Of a stretch of 44,187 nt of DNA, positions 26,432 to 34,334 are shown in pieces. Position 1 is the first letter of the stretch; each line of letters begins with the position of its first letter. The stretch is from Actinomycetes bacterium. GTDB lineage: Bacteria; Actinomycetota; Actinomycetes; Propionibacteriales; Propionibacteriaceae. The notes under the pieces were generated by a model. That model worked only from the letters and a program-made list of their open reading frames with translations, was not told where the DNA came from and did not search any database. Position numbers and translations under genes: made by a program. The stretch covers positions 1 to 44,187 of the forward strand of contig JAEZYG010000033.1 of the NCBI GenBank assembly GCA_023419175.1, in the 5' to 3' direction.

Positions 26432-26448
26432 ACAGGTTACGACAGGTT
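26432..26448 (+). promoter_or_regulatory. Tandem ACAGGTT repeat before the Tad operon
   Basis: ACAGGTT occurs at 26432-26438 and 26442-26448, a 10-bp period, in the 95-bp divergent region between the methyltransferase and tadZ genes. A TTGACT lies just upstream (about 26421) without a clear -10. It may be an operator for either gene. Confidence 0.35.
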
Positions 26449-26484
26449 TGATCGACAATACAGCATGACGCACATCAATTGAAT

Positions 26485-27552
26485 ATGCGCGTTCCTATCG
26501 TCATCTCTAAAGATAGCGCCATCGTTGAAATGGTGATGGCGGCTGCTGCCGCGGTCAATGTCCATCCGCAGATTTTGAAAGAAAGTGAATCGATCAAAAA
26601 ATTGTGGACGAAGGCCGGTGTGGTCATCATCGGCAGCGACTGTGCCTCCATGGTCGCTTCGCTAGGGATCCCTTTACGCGAGTCCACTTATCTGTGTGGA
26701 TATGATAGCGACCAGCTTTTGCAATGGTCTGTCCCTCTTCAGGCGAGTTGTTTTCGTCTTCCCGATCAAAGTGAGTCTTTGGCGTCTGTCCTCTCTCGAA
26801 ACGAGGGATCTGTCCATCAGGGAGGACAGATTTTCAGCGTCATTTCTGGGACGGGAGGAGCTGGATCGTCCACTCTTGCCGCCGGTTTGGCTGTGACTGC
26901 TGCTCGCAGTGGGAAGAGCGTAGCGTTGGTCGAATTGGATCCTTGTGGAGGAGGAATAGATCTACTTTTCGGCGCTGAAGATATCTCAGGGTGGAGATGG
27001 AACGATCTGAATGGAGCGAGAGGGCATATAGGGGATCTACGTGGACATCTGCCCTCGATGAGCAGTGTGGATCTGGTCTCGATGGCATCGCCTGTCCGAG
27101 AGGCTCGTCAATCGCAGAATCGAGGGATCTCGCATCATCTCAGCGCTCCTCTTAGACCTTCGGGAGAGGCCATCCGTTCGGTTATCAACTCCCTACAGCG
27201 ATCCTATGAGGTGGTCATTGTGGACGGGGAATTAGTTATCAACGATATGGAATGGCTTAATCCAAGAAGACTTCTTCTCGTCCCCGCTCATTTGAGAGCG
27301 GTTGTCGCTGCACGAGCGAAGGTCAGTCATTACGAGATAGCCGATGCCGCATTGGTGGTCAGACGAGGTCCGCTGTGGCGTATCGATAACGATCTGATCT
27401 CTCACAGTTTAGGAATGTCTATTAGAGGAGTCATTCCTCATGACAATTCGGTATTGCGCTCGTGTGAGTCGGGGCAGCCGCCTGGGATGGGACGCTCGAA
27501 GTTTGCCAAGGCATGTCAGGCTTTGTGGAAGGAGATGAGCGTCGATGAATGA
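26485..27552 (+). CDS. TadZ/CpaE-like (Ssd-type) ATPase-fold protein
   Basis: This 355-residue protein belongs to the actinobacterial 'helicase/secretion neighborhood CpaE-like' group that opens Tad loci and includes the mycobacterial Ssd. An N-terminal receiver-like part (1-110) precedes a MinD/ParA fold. The P-loop GTGGAGSST lacks both lysines of the deviant Walker A, which also appears usual in this group, so ATP hydrolysis is doubtful. VELDPCGGGIDLLFG and VVIVDG are the later strands. It is expected to place the pilus machine. ATG 26485 is preferred to TTG 26479, without a strong ribosome site. It overlaps tadA by 8 bp. Confidence 0.85.
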   Translation: MRVPIVISKDSAIVEMVMAAAAAVNVHPQILKESESIKKLWTKAGVVIIGSDCASMVASLGIPLRESTYLCGYDSDQLLQWSVPLQASCFRLPDQSESLASVLSRNEGSVHQGGQIFSVISGTGGAGSSTLAAGLAVTAARSGKSVALVELDPCGGGIDLLFGAEDISGWRWNDLNGARGHIGDLRGHLPSMSSVDLVSMASPVREARQSQNRGISHHLSAPLRPSGEAIRSVINSLQRSYEVVIVDGELVINDMEWLNPRRLLLVPAHLRAVVAARAKVSHYEIADAALVVRRGPLWRIDNDLISHSLGMSIRGVIPHDNSVLRSCESGQPPGMGRSKFAKACQALWKEMSVDE

Positions 27553-28711
27553 CGATGAGCTTGAGCTTGTCCGGGTTCAACTTGCGCAGTTGAGATCGGA
27601 ATGGAAACCTCACGATGTCGCCGAGATCTTGCGTCGTTTGGGTTATGTCGTATCAGATTCTTTGGTTTTCGATACGGTCGAAGCCTTGCGGCATTCCAGT
27701 GTGGGAGCTGGCAGGCTTGAACCTCTTCTCGCTACAGAAGGGCTGACCGATATTCTCGTCAACGGTCCAGATCAGGTCTATATCGACCGAGGAAGGGGAT
27801 TGGAGAAAAGCCCGCTGCATTTTGATTCTGAGGAGGAAGTCCGTCGCCTGGCTGTTCGTCTCGCCGCTGGGGCGGGGAAGCGTTTGGATGAGGCATGTCC
27901 GTATGTCGATGCGCGTTTAGCTAACGGTATTCGTCTTCACGCTGTTCTCGATATTTTGGCTGAGCCAGGGACATGTATCTCCTTACGTATCCCTTCTAAA
28001 CGTTCTTTTTCGTTGGATGATTGGGTGTCGAATGGGTCGATTGATGAGTTTCTTGCTTGCGTATTGAAAAGGATCATCGACTCTAAAGTGGCTTTTCTTA
28101 TCAGTGGAGGGACGGGGTCGGGTAAGACTACATTGATGGCGAGTCTGCTGTCCATGTTGGACGAAGGGCAGCGTTTGGTGATCGTGGAGGATTCGAGAGA
28201 ACTCAATCCCGATCATCGACATTGCATCAAGATGGAGGCTCGACAACCCAATAATGAAGGGGCTGGAGCGGTCACTATGACCGATCTGGTGAAACAGGCT
28301 TTGCGGATGCGTCCCGATCGTCTTGTCCTTGGGGAGGTACGCGGAGCGGAGTTATGCGATTTGCTCACTGCTCTCAATACAGGTCATGAGGGCGGGTGTG
28401 GAACAGTTCATGCTAATTCTGTTGAGGATCTTCCCGCCCGTCTTGAGGCATTGGGAGCTTTGGGAGGAATGGAGCGGACGGCTTTACACGCTCAACTGTG
28501 TTCTGCGTTGCGGGTAGTGATTCAAGTGTCACGTCTCGCTAGCGGAAAGAGGACGGTCACTCAGATCGGTTTATTGAAAGCTTCACCAGATCGCTGTGTC
28601 TATGTCTCACGTGCGCTTTTTATGGGCAAAGATGGGCGCATTCAGCAAGGCGATGCCTGGGAAGAATTTTGCGATCTGATCGATCTGGATAAACAGACGG
28701 TGGGATCATGA
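27545..28711 (+). CDS. tadA: TadA/CpaF secretion ATPase
   Basis: This 388-residue hexameric ATPase powers Tad (Flp) pilus assembly. Walker A GGTGSGKTT is at 188-196. The Asp box and Walker B region (VIVEDSRELNP; MRPDRLVLGEVRGAE) and the His box (NTGHEGGCGTVHANS) are intact. The N-terminal part carries the LTDILVNGPDQVYIDRG segment typical of CpaF. It overlaps tadZ by 8 bp and tadB by 4 bp (ATGA), so all are translated from one message. Confidence 0.95.
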   Translation: MNDDELELVRVQLAQLRSEWKPHDVAEILRRLGYVVSDSLVFDTVEALRHSSVGAGRLEPLLATEGLTDILVNGPDQVYIDRGRGLEKSPLHFDSEEEVRRLAVRLAAGAGKRLDEACPYVDARLANGIRLHAVLDILAEPGTCISLRIPSKRSFSLDDWVSNGSIDEFLACVLKRIIDSKVAFLISGGTGSGKTTLMASLLSMLDEGQRLVIVEDSRELNPDHRHCIKMEARQPNNEGAGAVTMTDLVKQALRMRPDRLVLGEVRGAELCDLLTALNTGHEGGCGTVHANSVEDLPARLEALGALGGMERTALHAQLCSALRVVIQVSRLASGKRTVTQIGLLKASPDRCVYVSRALFMGKDGRIQQGDAWEEFCDLIDLDKQTVGS

Positions 28712-29529
28712 TCGTTTGTCTCTTTCTATCCGGATGCGCTGTATGGCTTTTGTGGCCCTTGCCCCAGATCGGTGACGATCGGCAACGATTGATGTTAGCT
28801 GCCACATGTCAACGATCGTCCTGGGTACCTCGTCTATTGAGCGTTATCGCAGCTTTCGGCTGCATTGCGATAGCGATGATGGTATTTCCTCGTATGGTCT
28901 TAACGATTCTCACTATCGCTATTCCCATCGGGACGGGAATATGGTGGTGGACGAATGAGAGGAAAATCGCTCTTGTCCGTAAGCGACAAGAAGACGTTTC
29001 TCAGATGGCACTTAGCTTGGCAGCCTGTCTGCGAAGTGGACAATTGCCCCTGAGAGCATTGGAATTTCTCAGTAGCGATTTTTCCATCTTGCATTCCGCT
29101 GTGGCTGCTCATCGTATCGGCGCCGATGTATCAGATGCTCTATGTCGTGAGGCTGATCTTGAAGGGGCTGAAGGGATGGGAGAATTGGCGAAAGCATGGC
29201 GATTAGCTGAGACAACCGGGGCGCCTATCGCTCAGATGGCAGAGAAAATCGCTTCTCAATTGCGTAGTGATGCTGCGACAATGAGGACAGTCGGGAAGGA
29301 ACTATCCTCTTCGAAAGCAACTTCATTGGTCTTCTGCGCTCTGCCAGGTATAGGGATCTTTATGGCTTTTCTTTCGGGAGGTAATCCTTTCGATTTTCTC
29401 TTTGGAACCACTGCGGGACAAGTTGTTTTACTCTGTGCTGTCTGTTTGGCATGCGCAGGACTAGCGATGATGTCACTTCTTGCCCATCCTCGCCGTTTCA
29501 GTTCATATCGGGTGAGGAGGCATACATGA
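28708..29529 (+). CDS. tadB: TadB-like inner-membrane platform protein (T2SF domain)
   Basis: The 273-residue protein has hydrophobic segments at the N-terminus (two, about 1-20 and 45-75) and C-terminus (two). They flank a helical cytoplasmic domain typical of GspF/T2SF proteins (LAACLRSGQLPLRALEFL ... AWRLAETTGAPIAQMAEKIASQLR). It anchors the TadA ATPase. It overlaps tadA and tadC by 4 bp each. Confidence 0.86.
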   Translation: MIVCLFLSGCAVWLLWPLPQIGDDRQRLMLAATCQRSSWVPRLLSVIAAFGCIAIAMMVFPRMVLTILTIAIPIGTGIWWWTNERKIALVRKRQEDVSQMALSLAACLRSGQLPLRALEFLSSDFSILHSAVAAHRIGADVSDALCREADLEGAEGMGELAKAWRLAETTGAPIAQMAEKIASQLRSDAATMRTVGKELSSSKATSLVFCALPGIGIFMAFLSGGNPFDFLFGTTAGQVVLLCAVCLACAGLAMMSLLAHPRRFSSYRVRRHT

Positions 29530-30230
29530 TCGTCACATTGATCTTCTCGGCTTGTGCGATATGGCTTTTCTTTCCCGATCCGAAAATAAGCCTTGTGAAG
29601 GATAGATCCCATAGATGGAAGAAATTGGAAAGATGGCTTCTCAGCCCCATTCAACAGATCTTATGTGCCCTTGTCGGCATCGTGACATGGCTGATTTTTC
29701 ATCAATTACTCGTAGCTTTCATCTTTGCAGCGGTTGCTTATGGTGTGCAGATAAAACTGGCTTTTCCTCATAGAAAGCGTAACGACATGCTCGTTGCTCA
29801 GATGCCGACCACTTTGACCTTGCTCGCCGCGGTGGTGGAATCGGGGTTGCCGATGCGTATGGCATTGGCGCATGTTATTTCGGTCACTGAAAACCCCACG
29901 AGCGATCTTTTGCAATCGGTTCTTGGGCATATCGGCGTTGGGCGCAGTGAATCCCAAGCGTGGAATGAGCTGGGTAGCCATGACATATGGGGTGCGGTGG
30001 CTCGAGATCTTGCGCGAAGCTCGTCGTCAGGAGCAGCGATTTGTGAAATTCTCCACGTCCATGCGGAGCAAAGTCAGCAAGCTGCTGCTGATCATATGCA
30101 GATGAAAGCCAGATCGATCGGCGTTTATGCGATTATTCCTCTGGTGAGCTGTTTTCTCCCAGCCTTTATTCTTGTTGGAGTTATCCCTATCATCGCTTCA
30201 ATTTTCCAAAATTTCTTGCACAGAGTATGA
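29526..30230 (+). CDS. tadC: TadC-like inner-membrane platform protein (T2SF domain)
   Basis: The 234-residue protein is a second GspF-type platform protein. Membrane helices lie at about 1-15, 40-65 and 205-230. The central domain reads MPTTLTLLAAVVESGLPMRMALAHV ... DLARSSSSGAAICEILHVHAEQ. ATG 29526 is fixed by GGTGAGGAGG just upstream and an ATGA overlap with tadB. The longer frame from 29451 is only read-through of the tadB region. Confidence 0.86.
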   Translation: MIVTLIFSACAIWLFFPDPKISLVKDRSHRWKKLERWLLSPIQQILCALVGIVTWLIFHQLLVAFIFAAVAYGVQIKLAFPHRKRNDMLVAQMPTTLTLLAAVVESGLPMRMALAHVISVTENPTSDLLQSVLGHIGVGRSESQAWNELGSHDIWGAVARDLARSSSSGAAICEILHVHAEQSQQAAADHMQMKARSIGVYAIIPLVSCFLPAFILVGVIPIIASIFQNFLHRV

Positions 30231-30404
30231 AAGATCCTGTAGGTAAAGATCTATAGAGATTTACGGTCTTATAGTGCTGCTTTTTATATTTCCTTCTTTC
30301 TAAAGTCATTTATCCACAGAAAAGAAAAGAAGTGGCAAAAATTATCTTTCACTCCCATCACTTAGATGATCCATCTTATAAATCTCGAAGAAAGGATAGG
30401 GATC

Positions 30405-30680
30405 ATGAACACTCATCCAATTCGCTCATGCATATATGCCTGTGATAAGGCTCTCATCTCAGTGAAGAATAGGTTAGAGATGAGTCGTCATTGGCAGCGT
30501 GGTATGGCTACTGCTGAATATGCGGTGGGGATTCTTGCTGCTGTCGCCCTAGCTCTCGTCTTGTTCAATGTATTCAATAACAATGCATTCGTGACGACAA
30601 TGACAAAATTCGTCGCCCAACTCATCGGTAAAGCGTCTCAAGGAATTGAAGGAGCTGAATTTAAGGTTTTCGGCAATTAG
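30405..30680 (+). CDS. Flp-type pilin (DUF4244 family)
   Basis: This 91-residue prepilin is of the DUF4244 type found in actinobacterial Tad loci. The prepilin-peptidase site is QRG|MATAEY: cleavage would follow Gly33, leaving Glu at +5 and Tyr at +6 as in Flp pilins. The hydrophobic helix AVGILAAVALALVLFNVF follows and the mature protein would have 58 residues. The leader of 33 residues is long. AAAGGATAGGG precedes ATG 30405. A 174-bp AT-rich gap after tadC may hold its own promoter, and a strong palindrome follows the stop; both suggest expression above its neighbours. Confidence 0.86.
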   Translation: MNTHPIRSCIYACDKALISVKNRLEMSRHWQRGMATAEYAVGILAAVALALVLFNVFNNNAFVTTMTKFVAQLIGKASQGIEGAEFKVFGN

Positions 30681-30702
30681 CCATATATCTGCAAAAGACA
30701 AT

Positions 30703-30728
30703 CGGTGGGCGAGAATTCTCGCCCACCG
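30703..30728 (+). repeat. Perfect 26-bp palindrome between pilin and tadE
   Basis: CGGTGGGCGAGAA (30703-30715) is followed directly by its exact reverse complement (30716-30728). As RNA it gives an 11-bp GC-rich stem with a 4-nt AAUU loop. No T-run follows and the tadE ribosome site is 6 nt downstream. It may stabilise the pilin message or partly terminate transcription. Confidence 0.75.
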
Positions 30729-30743
30729 GGTAGAGGGGTGAAG

Positions 30744-31082
30744 ATGAAAAGTAGAACTTATCATCAGCGGGGTATGGTTACTTTTGAATTGGCAGTAGGA
30801 ATTCTGTCAGCTTCTTGTATGTGCGCCCTTCTAGTGGCCGGAATTTTCTTTGCTTCTATGCAAGGGCAATGTAACGATACCGCTGCTGCGATCGCCCGCT
30901 ATCTGGGGAGAGGAGATGATGAGATGGCTAAGAAACGGCTTGAAAATTCAACTCCTAGGGCTGCTATGGATGTCGATGAGAAAGAATCCTCAGTTGAGGT
31001 GAACCTGAGATGTCCTGTGCATTTCATGCAGATCTCGATGCAACTGACATCGAAGGCTTCAGCCTATCGAGAGGGAAGCTAA
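30744..31082 (+). CDS. TadE-like minor pilin
   Basis: The 112-residue protein has a short leader ending QRG|MVTFE, again with Glu at +5, and the hydrophobic helix LAVGILSASCMCALLVAGIFFA. This is the TadE pseudopilin arrangement. The globular part is small and has one cysteine pair region. ATG 30744 has AGAGGGG upstream; earlier in-frame codons lie inside the palindrome. It is part of the Tad operon. Confidence 0.83.
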   Translation: MKSRTYHQRGMVTFELAVGILSASCMCALLVAGIFFASMQGQCNDTAAAIARYLGRGDDEMAKKRLENSTPRAAMDVDEKESSVEVNLRCPVHFMQISMQLTSKASAYREGS

Positions 31083-31085
31083 GTG

Positions 31086-31505
31086 ATGAAAGAGCGACGA
31101 GGTTATAAAAGATCACGTGCCTCTCTCTTATCGCAAAGGGGGAATGGAACGATGGTGACAGCCATGGTGTGTTGCATCATGGTCATCTTCGCTCTCGTCG
31201 GTCTCATTGCAGTCTCGTGGATGAATTCTGTTCGTCTAGCTGCCTCTGGAGCAGATCTGGTGGCTCTAGGCGCTGCCCAAGCGCAAGCCGAAGGAGAGCA
31301 AGCCTGTCAGCAGGCTGATAAAACCGCCGCAGACAACGGTCTCACCGTTGAGGAATGCCACCTTGAGACGGGCTATGGAGATTTCATCGTCGATGTGAAG
31401 GTCAGCCGCGCCATATCTCCTCATCTTCCTTCAGGTCCAGAACGGGTTTATGGAAGAGCAAGAGCTGGAATCGTGAGCGATCTTGCAGATGAGGAGGAAG
31501 ATTAA
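31086..31505 (+). CDS. TadE-like protein of the helicase/secretion neighbourhood
   Basis: The 139-residue protein has a basic start, RGNGTMVTAMV leading into one membrane helix (about 22-45), and a small exported domain. It fits the short TadE-like group that ends actinobacterial Tad operons. The +5 glutamate is absent, so processing by the prepilin peptidase is uncertain. ATG 31086 is preferred to GTG 31083 because GAGGGAAG is better spaced. It overlaps the convergent helicase gene by 4 bp at the stops. Confidence 0.8.
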   Translation: MKERRGYKRSRASLLSQRGNGTMVTAMVCCIMVIFALVGLIAVSWMNSVRLAASGADLVALGAAQAQAEGEQACQQADKTAADNGLTVEECHLETGYGDFIVDVKVSRAISPHLPSGPERVYGRARAGIVSDLADEEED

Positions 31506-33805
31506 GATAGCGGAATTTTCTTTAATATGACGCTGACAAGTTCTAATGCTCCTGATTTGCTGATCTCTTGACGTGGATTCGTACATGTTGAGGACAGAAT
31601 GCATCGTGGACATCCGCAATCACATGAGCATTGAGAAAGACGAGAGTGAACTGCGGTCAATAAAGGAGAGGCGATCTCAAAACCGCGTCTCGTCCATCCC
31701 CCTCCTCCACGGATCGAATCATAGATAAAAATGGTTGCCATCGAGGTATCTCGATGAGATGAGGTTGAAATGGATCCTAGATCCCATATATCGCAGGGAA
31801 TAAAAGCCGGTAATAAAGCGGTAATGGTGTGCTCAAGGGCGTGTAGAGAAGCGTTGATATCGCTGTCATTTTCCTCAAGAGAAATGAGTAGATCGGCGGG
31901 GATCGTCCACCACATTGCTTGGGTTGGAAGATCCCGTCGAGGTAGATCGAGAGAGGATCGATCCCAGACCTCTTGAGTGATCTGATCCCTACGTAGATAG
32001 GAGGTAACGTGAGTTGATAGATCAACCTCACCCCATGAGACCATAGACGACCCACATAGACGGGTATCTATAGTGCTCACGATCGATATATCGCTTTCCA
32101 CCTGCGCTTGAGTGTAGTAGGGGACGGAGCATGGGGAGACAAAGGCGATTGATTCTTCCGGTAGATAACGTTCAACCTTCCACTGTGAAGAATCATGGAG
32201 GTAGATCGCCGAATCGTGGACTGTGCGATCCGCACGTGATCTGTCCACTGTACCGATCACCTCAGCACTTCTATGGTCGATAATTTCGATCGGATCTCCT
32301 TCACTCCCGCGAAGATCGATGAAATCAGCAGCTCGATTTCGATGTGTCCACCACCATCCGCTAGAGCGGGCTTTCAAGATCTGTTGGGAGGCAAGATCGT
32401 CAGCCAGGGAGAGCAGAGAAGAACCGAACCATCGCTCATCATCTCGTGTCAGGTGGTCTTCATGGGCAGCGGCTGTCAAATGAGGTCCGAGAATATAGGG
32501 ATTGGTGGGATCTAGAACGGTTGATTCAATCGGTTCATTGAAAATCAATTCGGGATGGGCGATCAGATGAGCATCGAGGGGATTATCTCGAGCTATGCAG
32601 ATGACCAATCCTTCACGATGAGAACGCCCAGCTCGTCCAGCTTGTTGCCAAAAGGAACTCAATCGTCCTGGAAAACCGTCGATGACTACAGCGTCCAGTC
32701 CAGAAATATCGATCCCTAGCTCCAAAGCATTGGTCGATATCAGAGCGCAAAGGCGCCTATCTCGCAGATCTGATTCCAGCTCACGTCGCCGTCTGGCGAG
32801 ATAACCCGAGCGGTAACTCGCTACCGGGTAGGCATCTCCTAACTGGCGCGAAAGTGCCTGGGTGCACAGTTCTGCTTGATAGCGGCTTTGGACGAAGGTA
32901 AGCGTTGTCATTCCCCTCTCGATTAGACGAGAGGTGATCGTTGTCGCCTGATGCACATCCTCTGGGTCGGGATGGAGCAGACATATCGTCGTGGCCGGAT
33001 GGGATGAGGAATCCTCACAGATTTGCTTGATGGGCTCAGATTCACCGATAAGGCAGGCAGCATGTTCCCCAGGATTACGGATCGTCGCCGACAGACAGAT
33101 AAATATCGGATCGGATCCATAGCGCTGACATAGGCGTCGTAGACGCCGCAGGACGCAAGCGACATGAGCGCCGAATGCACCGCAATAACGGTGGGCTTCA
33201 TCGATGACGACGAAACGAAGGGAGGAAAGAAATGATGACCAACGTCTGTGGTGGGGAAGAATCGAATGATGCACCATGTCGGGATTGCTCATGATGAAGT
33301 GGGCATTATCGCGGGCGAAGGATCGTTGTTCAGCGGTGGAATCCCCGTCAAGAGTCGCTGCAGTCCAATGGGTAAGGTTGAGCGATTGAATCAATCGGTT
33401 CTGGTCGTGGGCAAGGGCTTTCGTCGGAGCCAAATAGAGAGTTTTTTCATGGCGGATTCCCCAACGGCTAAGAGGAGAGCTGTGTTGAGAGATATCGCCA
33501 GATTCTCGATCGCCAGCTTCTGCGCTGAGCGCAGACGAGATGATGGGAACCAGATAGCTCACAGACTTCCCAGATGCTGTCGGGGTTGACAGAGCAAGAT
33601 GATCTCCGTTTCGAATGATCTCAGCAGCATCGCGTTGATGCTTCCATAAACGATCGATTCCAATCGAGCGAAAGGAATTTTTAAGATCGACTGGAACCCA
33701 CTTAGGCCAATCTGTCTGATGACCCTCCACAGCTGGACGGTGATAGACATATGCCACATTCTCCCCCTCGCGGAGCCAATCGGGGATGGAGAACGTGGCG
33801 GTCAT
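31502..33805 (-). CDS. DEAD/DEAH-box helicase of the helicase/secretion neighbourhood
   Basis: The superfamily 2 helicase has about 767 residues. Motif I is TPTASGKSVSYLVP, motif II VVIDEAHRY (DEAH), motif III LSATIRNPGEHA, and the C-lobe carries STNALELGIDISGLDAVVIDG and QQAGRAGR. A C-terminal cysteine cluster (CSCDCGCPRCI ... C) is typical of the MrfA/YprA-like group. This family is regularly encoded beside actinobacterial Tad operons, hence the neighbourhood name, although no direct pilus role is known; related helicases act in DNA repair. ATG 33805 has GGAG close upstream; GTG 33814 is the alternative. Confidence 0.9.
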   Translation of the reverse strand: MTATFSIPDWLREGENVAYVYHRPAVEGHQTDWPKWVPVDLKNSFRSIGIDRLWKHQRDAAEIIRNGDHLALSTPTASGKSVSYLVPIISSALSAEAGDRESGDISQHSSPLSRWGIRHEKTLYLAPTKALAHDQNRLIQSLNLTHWTAATLDGDSTAEQRSFARDNAHFIMSNPDMVHHSILPHHRRWSSFLSSLRFVVIDEAHRYCGAFGAHVACVLRRLRRLCQRYGSDPIFICLSATIRNPGEHAACLIGESEPIKQICEDSSSHPATTICLLHPDPEDVHQATTITSRLIERGMTTLTFVQSRYQAELCTQALSRQLGDAYPVASYRSGYLARRRRELESDLRDRRLCALISTNALELGIDISGLDAVVIDGFPGRLSSFWQQAGRAGRSHREGLVICIARDNPLDAHLIAHPELIFNEPIESTVLDPTNPYILGPHLTAAAHEDHLTRDDERWFGSSLLSLADDLASQQILKARSSGWWWTHRNRAADFIDLRGSEGDPIEIIDHRSAEVIGTVDRSRADRTVHDSAIYLHDSSQWKVERYLPEESIAFVSPCSVPYYTQAQVESDISIVSTIDTRLCGSSMVSWGEVDLSTHVTSYLRRDQITQEVWDRSSLDLPRRDLPTQAMWWTIPADLLISLEENDSDINASLHALEHTITALLPAFIPCDIWDLGSISTSSHRDTSMATIFIYDSIRGGGGWTRRGFEIASPLLTAVHSRLSQCSCDCGCPRCILSSTCTNPRQEISKSGALELVSVILKKIPLS

Positions 33806-34283
33806 GATCTCCACTGTGCCATAAACAGCTGTCTTCTAGATCGATGGACATGAATCGCCACAATGTAAATCCTTGCTGCCGATGGGACAAGGGGATAAGA
33901 GAGGAGCTAAACGGGATGACGAAATTACTACCATTCAAAATTCCATGGATAGAGAAATCATCAGCACACATCTATATGTCGATATCTGCTGAGACCTGCT
34001 AGGTAACGACAGGTTCGTGACTATCGCGTCTAGGGCATAGGAAAACGTGCTGTTGAGAAAGGAGTCGATAAAGAGATGATGCGGATAGTGGCTTAAGGAG
34101 GTGAGTTACAAGGTAATAGGGTGCAAGACGCGCTAAGAAGAGAGCATAAAAAGGAGGGATGGGATAGGGCGCCTGGAGAATTGTTGTGAGACGAGACAAG
34201 TTAGATCGTGTAGATATAGCCGAGGTTAAGCCGTGAAGAGAGGTTGAGAAGAGCGATCAACTAGGTAGGAGGGTAGGAGATCG
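33806..34283. other. Gene-free region with purine-rich leader-like block
   Basis: No gene is seen in about 480 bp. Positions 34021-34283 are purine-rich on the plus strand (28 C in 34021-34260) and contain two near-perfect Shine-Dalgarno strings (AAGGAGGTGA at about 34095, AAAGGAGGG at about 34151) without a usable start codon at the right distance. The composition suggests a transcribed 5' leader for the methyltransferase gene. I recognise no known RNA family. Confidence 0.5.
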
Positions 34284-34334
34284 ATGAAGTGGATAGTGGC
34301 AAGAAGCGATGGTGGATTAGAGTTCACCTCGTGA
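34284..34334 (+). CDS. Possible 16-codon leader ORF coupled to the methyltransferase gene
   Basis: ATG 34284 has GTAGGAGA just upstream and opens MKWIVARSDGGLEFTS, ending in a TGA whose first two bases are the last two of GTG 34331 (GTGA), the probable start of the next gene. This is the classic layout of translational coupling. The ORF is short and unconfirmed by conservation. Confidence 0.45.
   Translation: MKWIVARSDGGLEFTS

Noticed and set aside
29451..29525. N-terminal extension of tadC
   Set aside because: It lies entirely within tadB, and the ATG at 29526 has a clear ribosome site and an ATGA overlap.
33815..34283. RNase P RNA, tmRNA or SRP RNA in the purine-rich gap
   Set aside because: None of the conserved core sequences of these RNAs were found.
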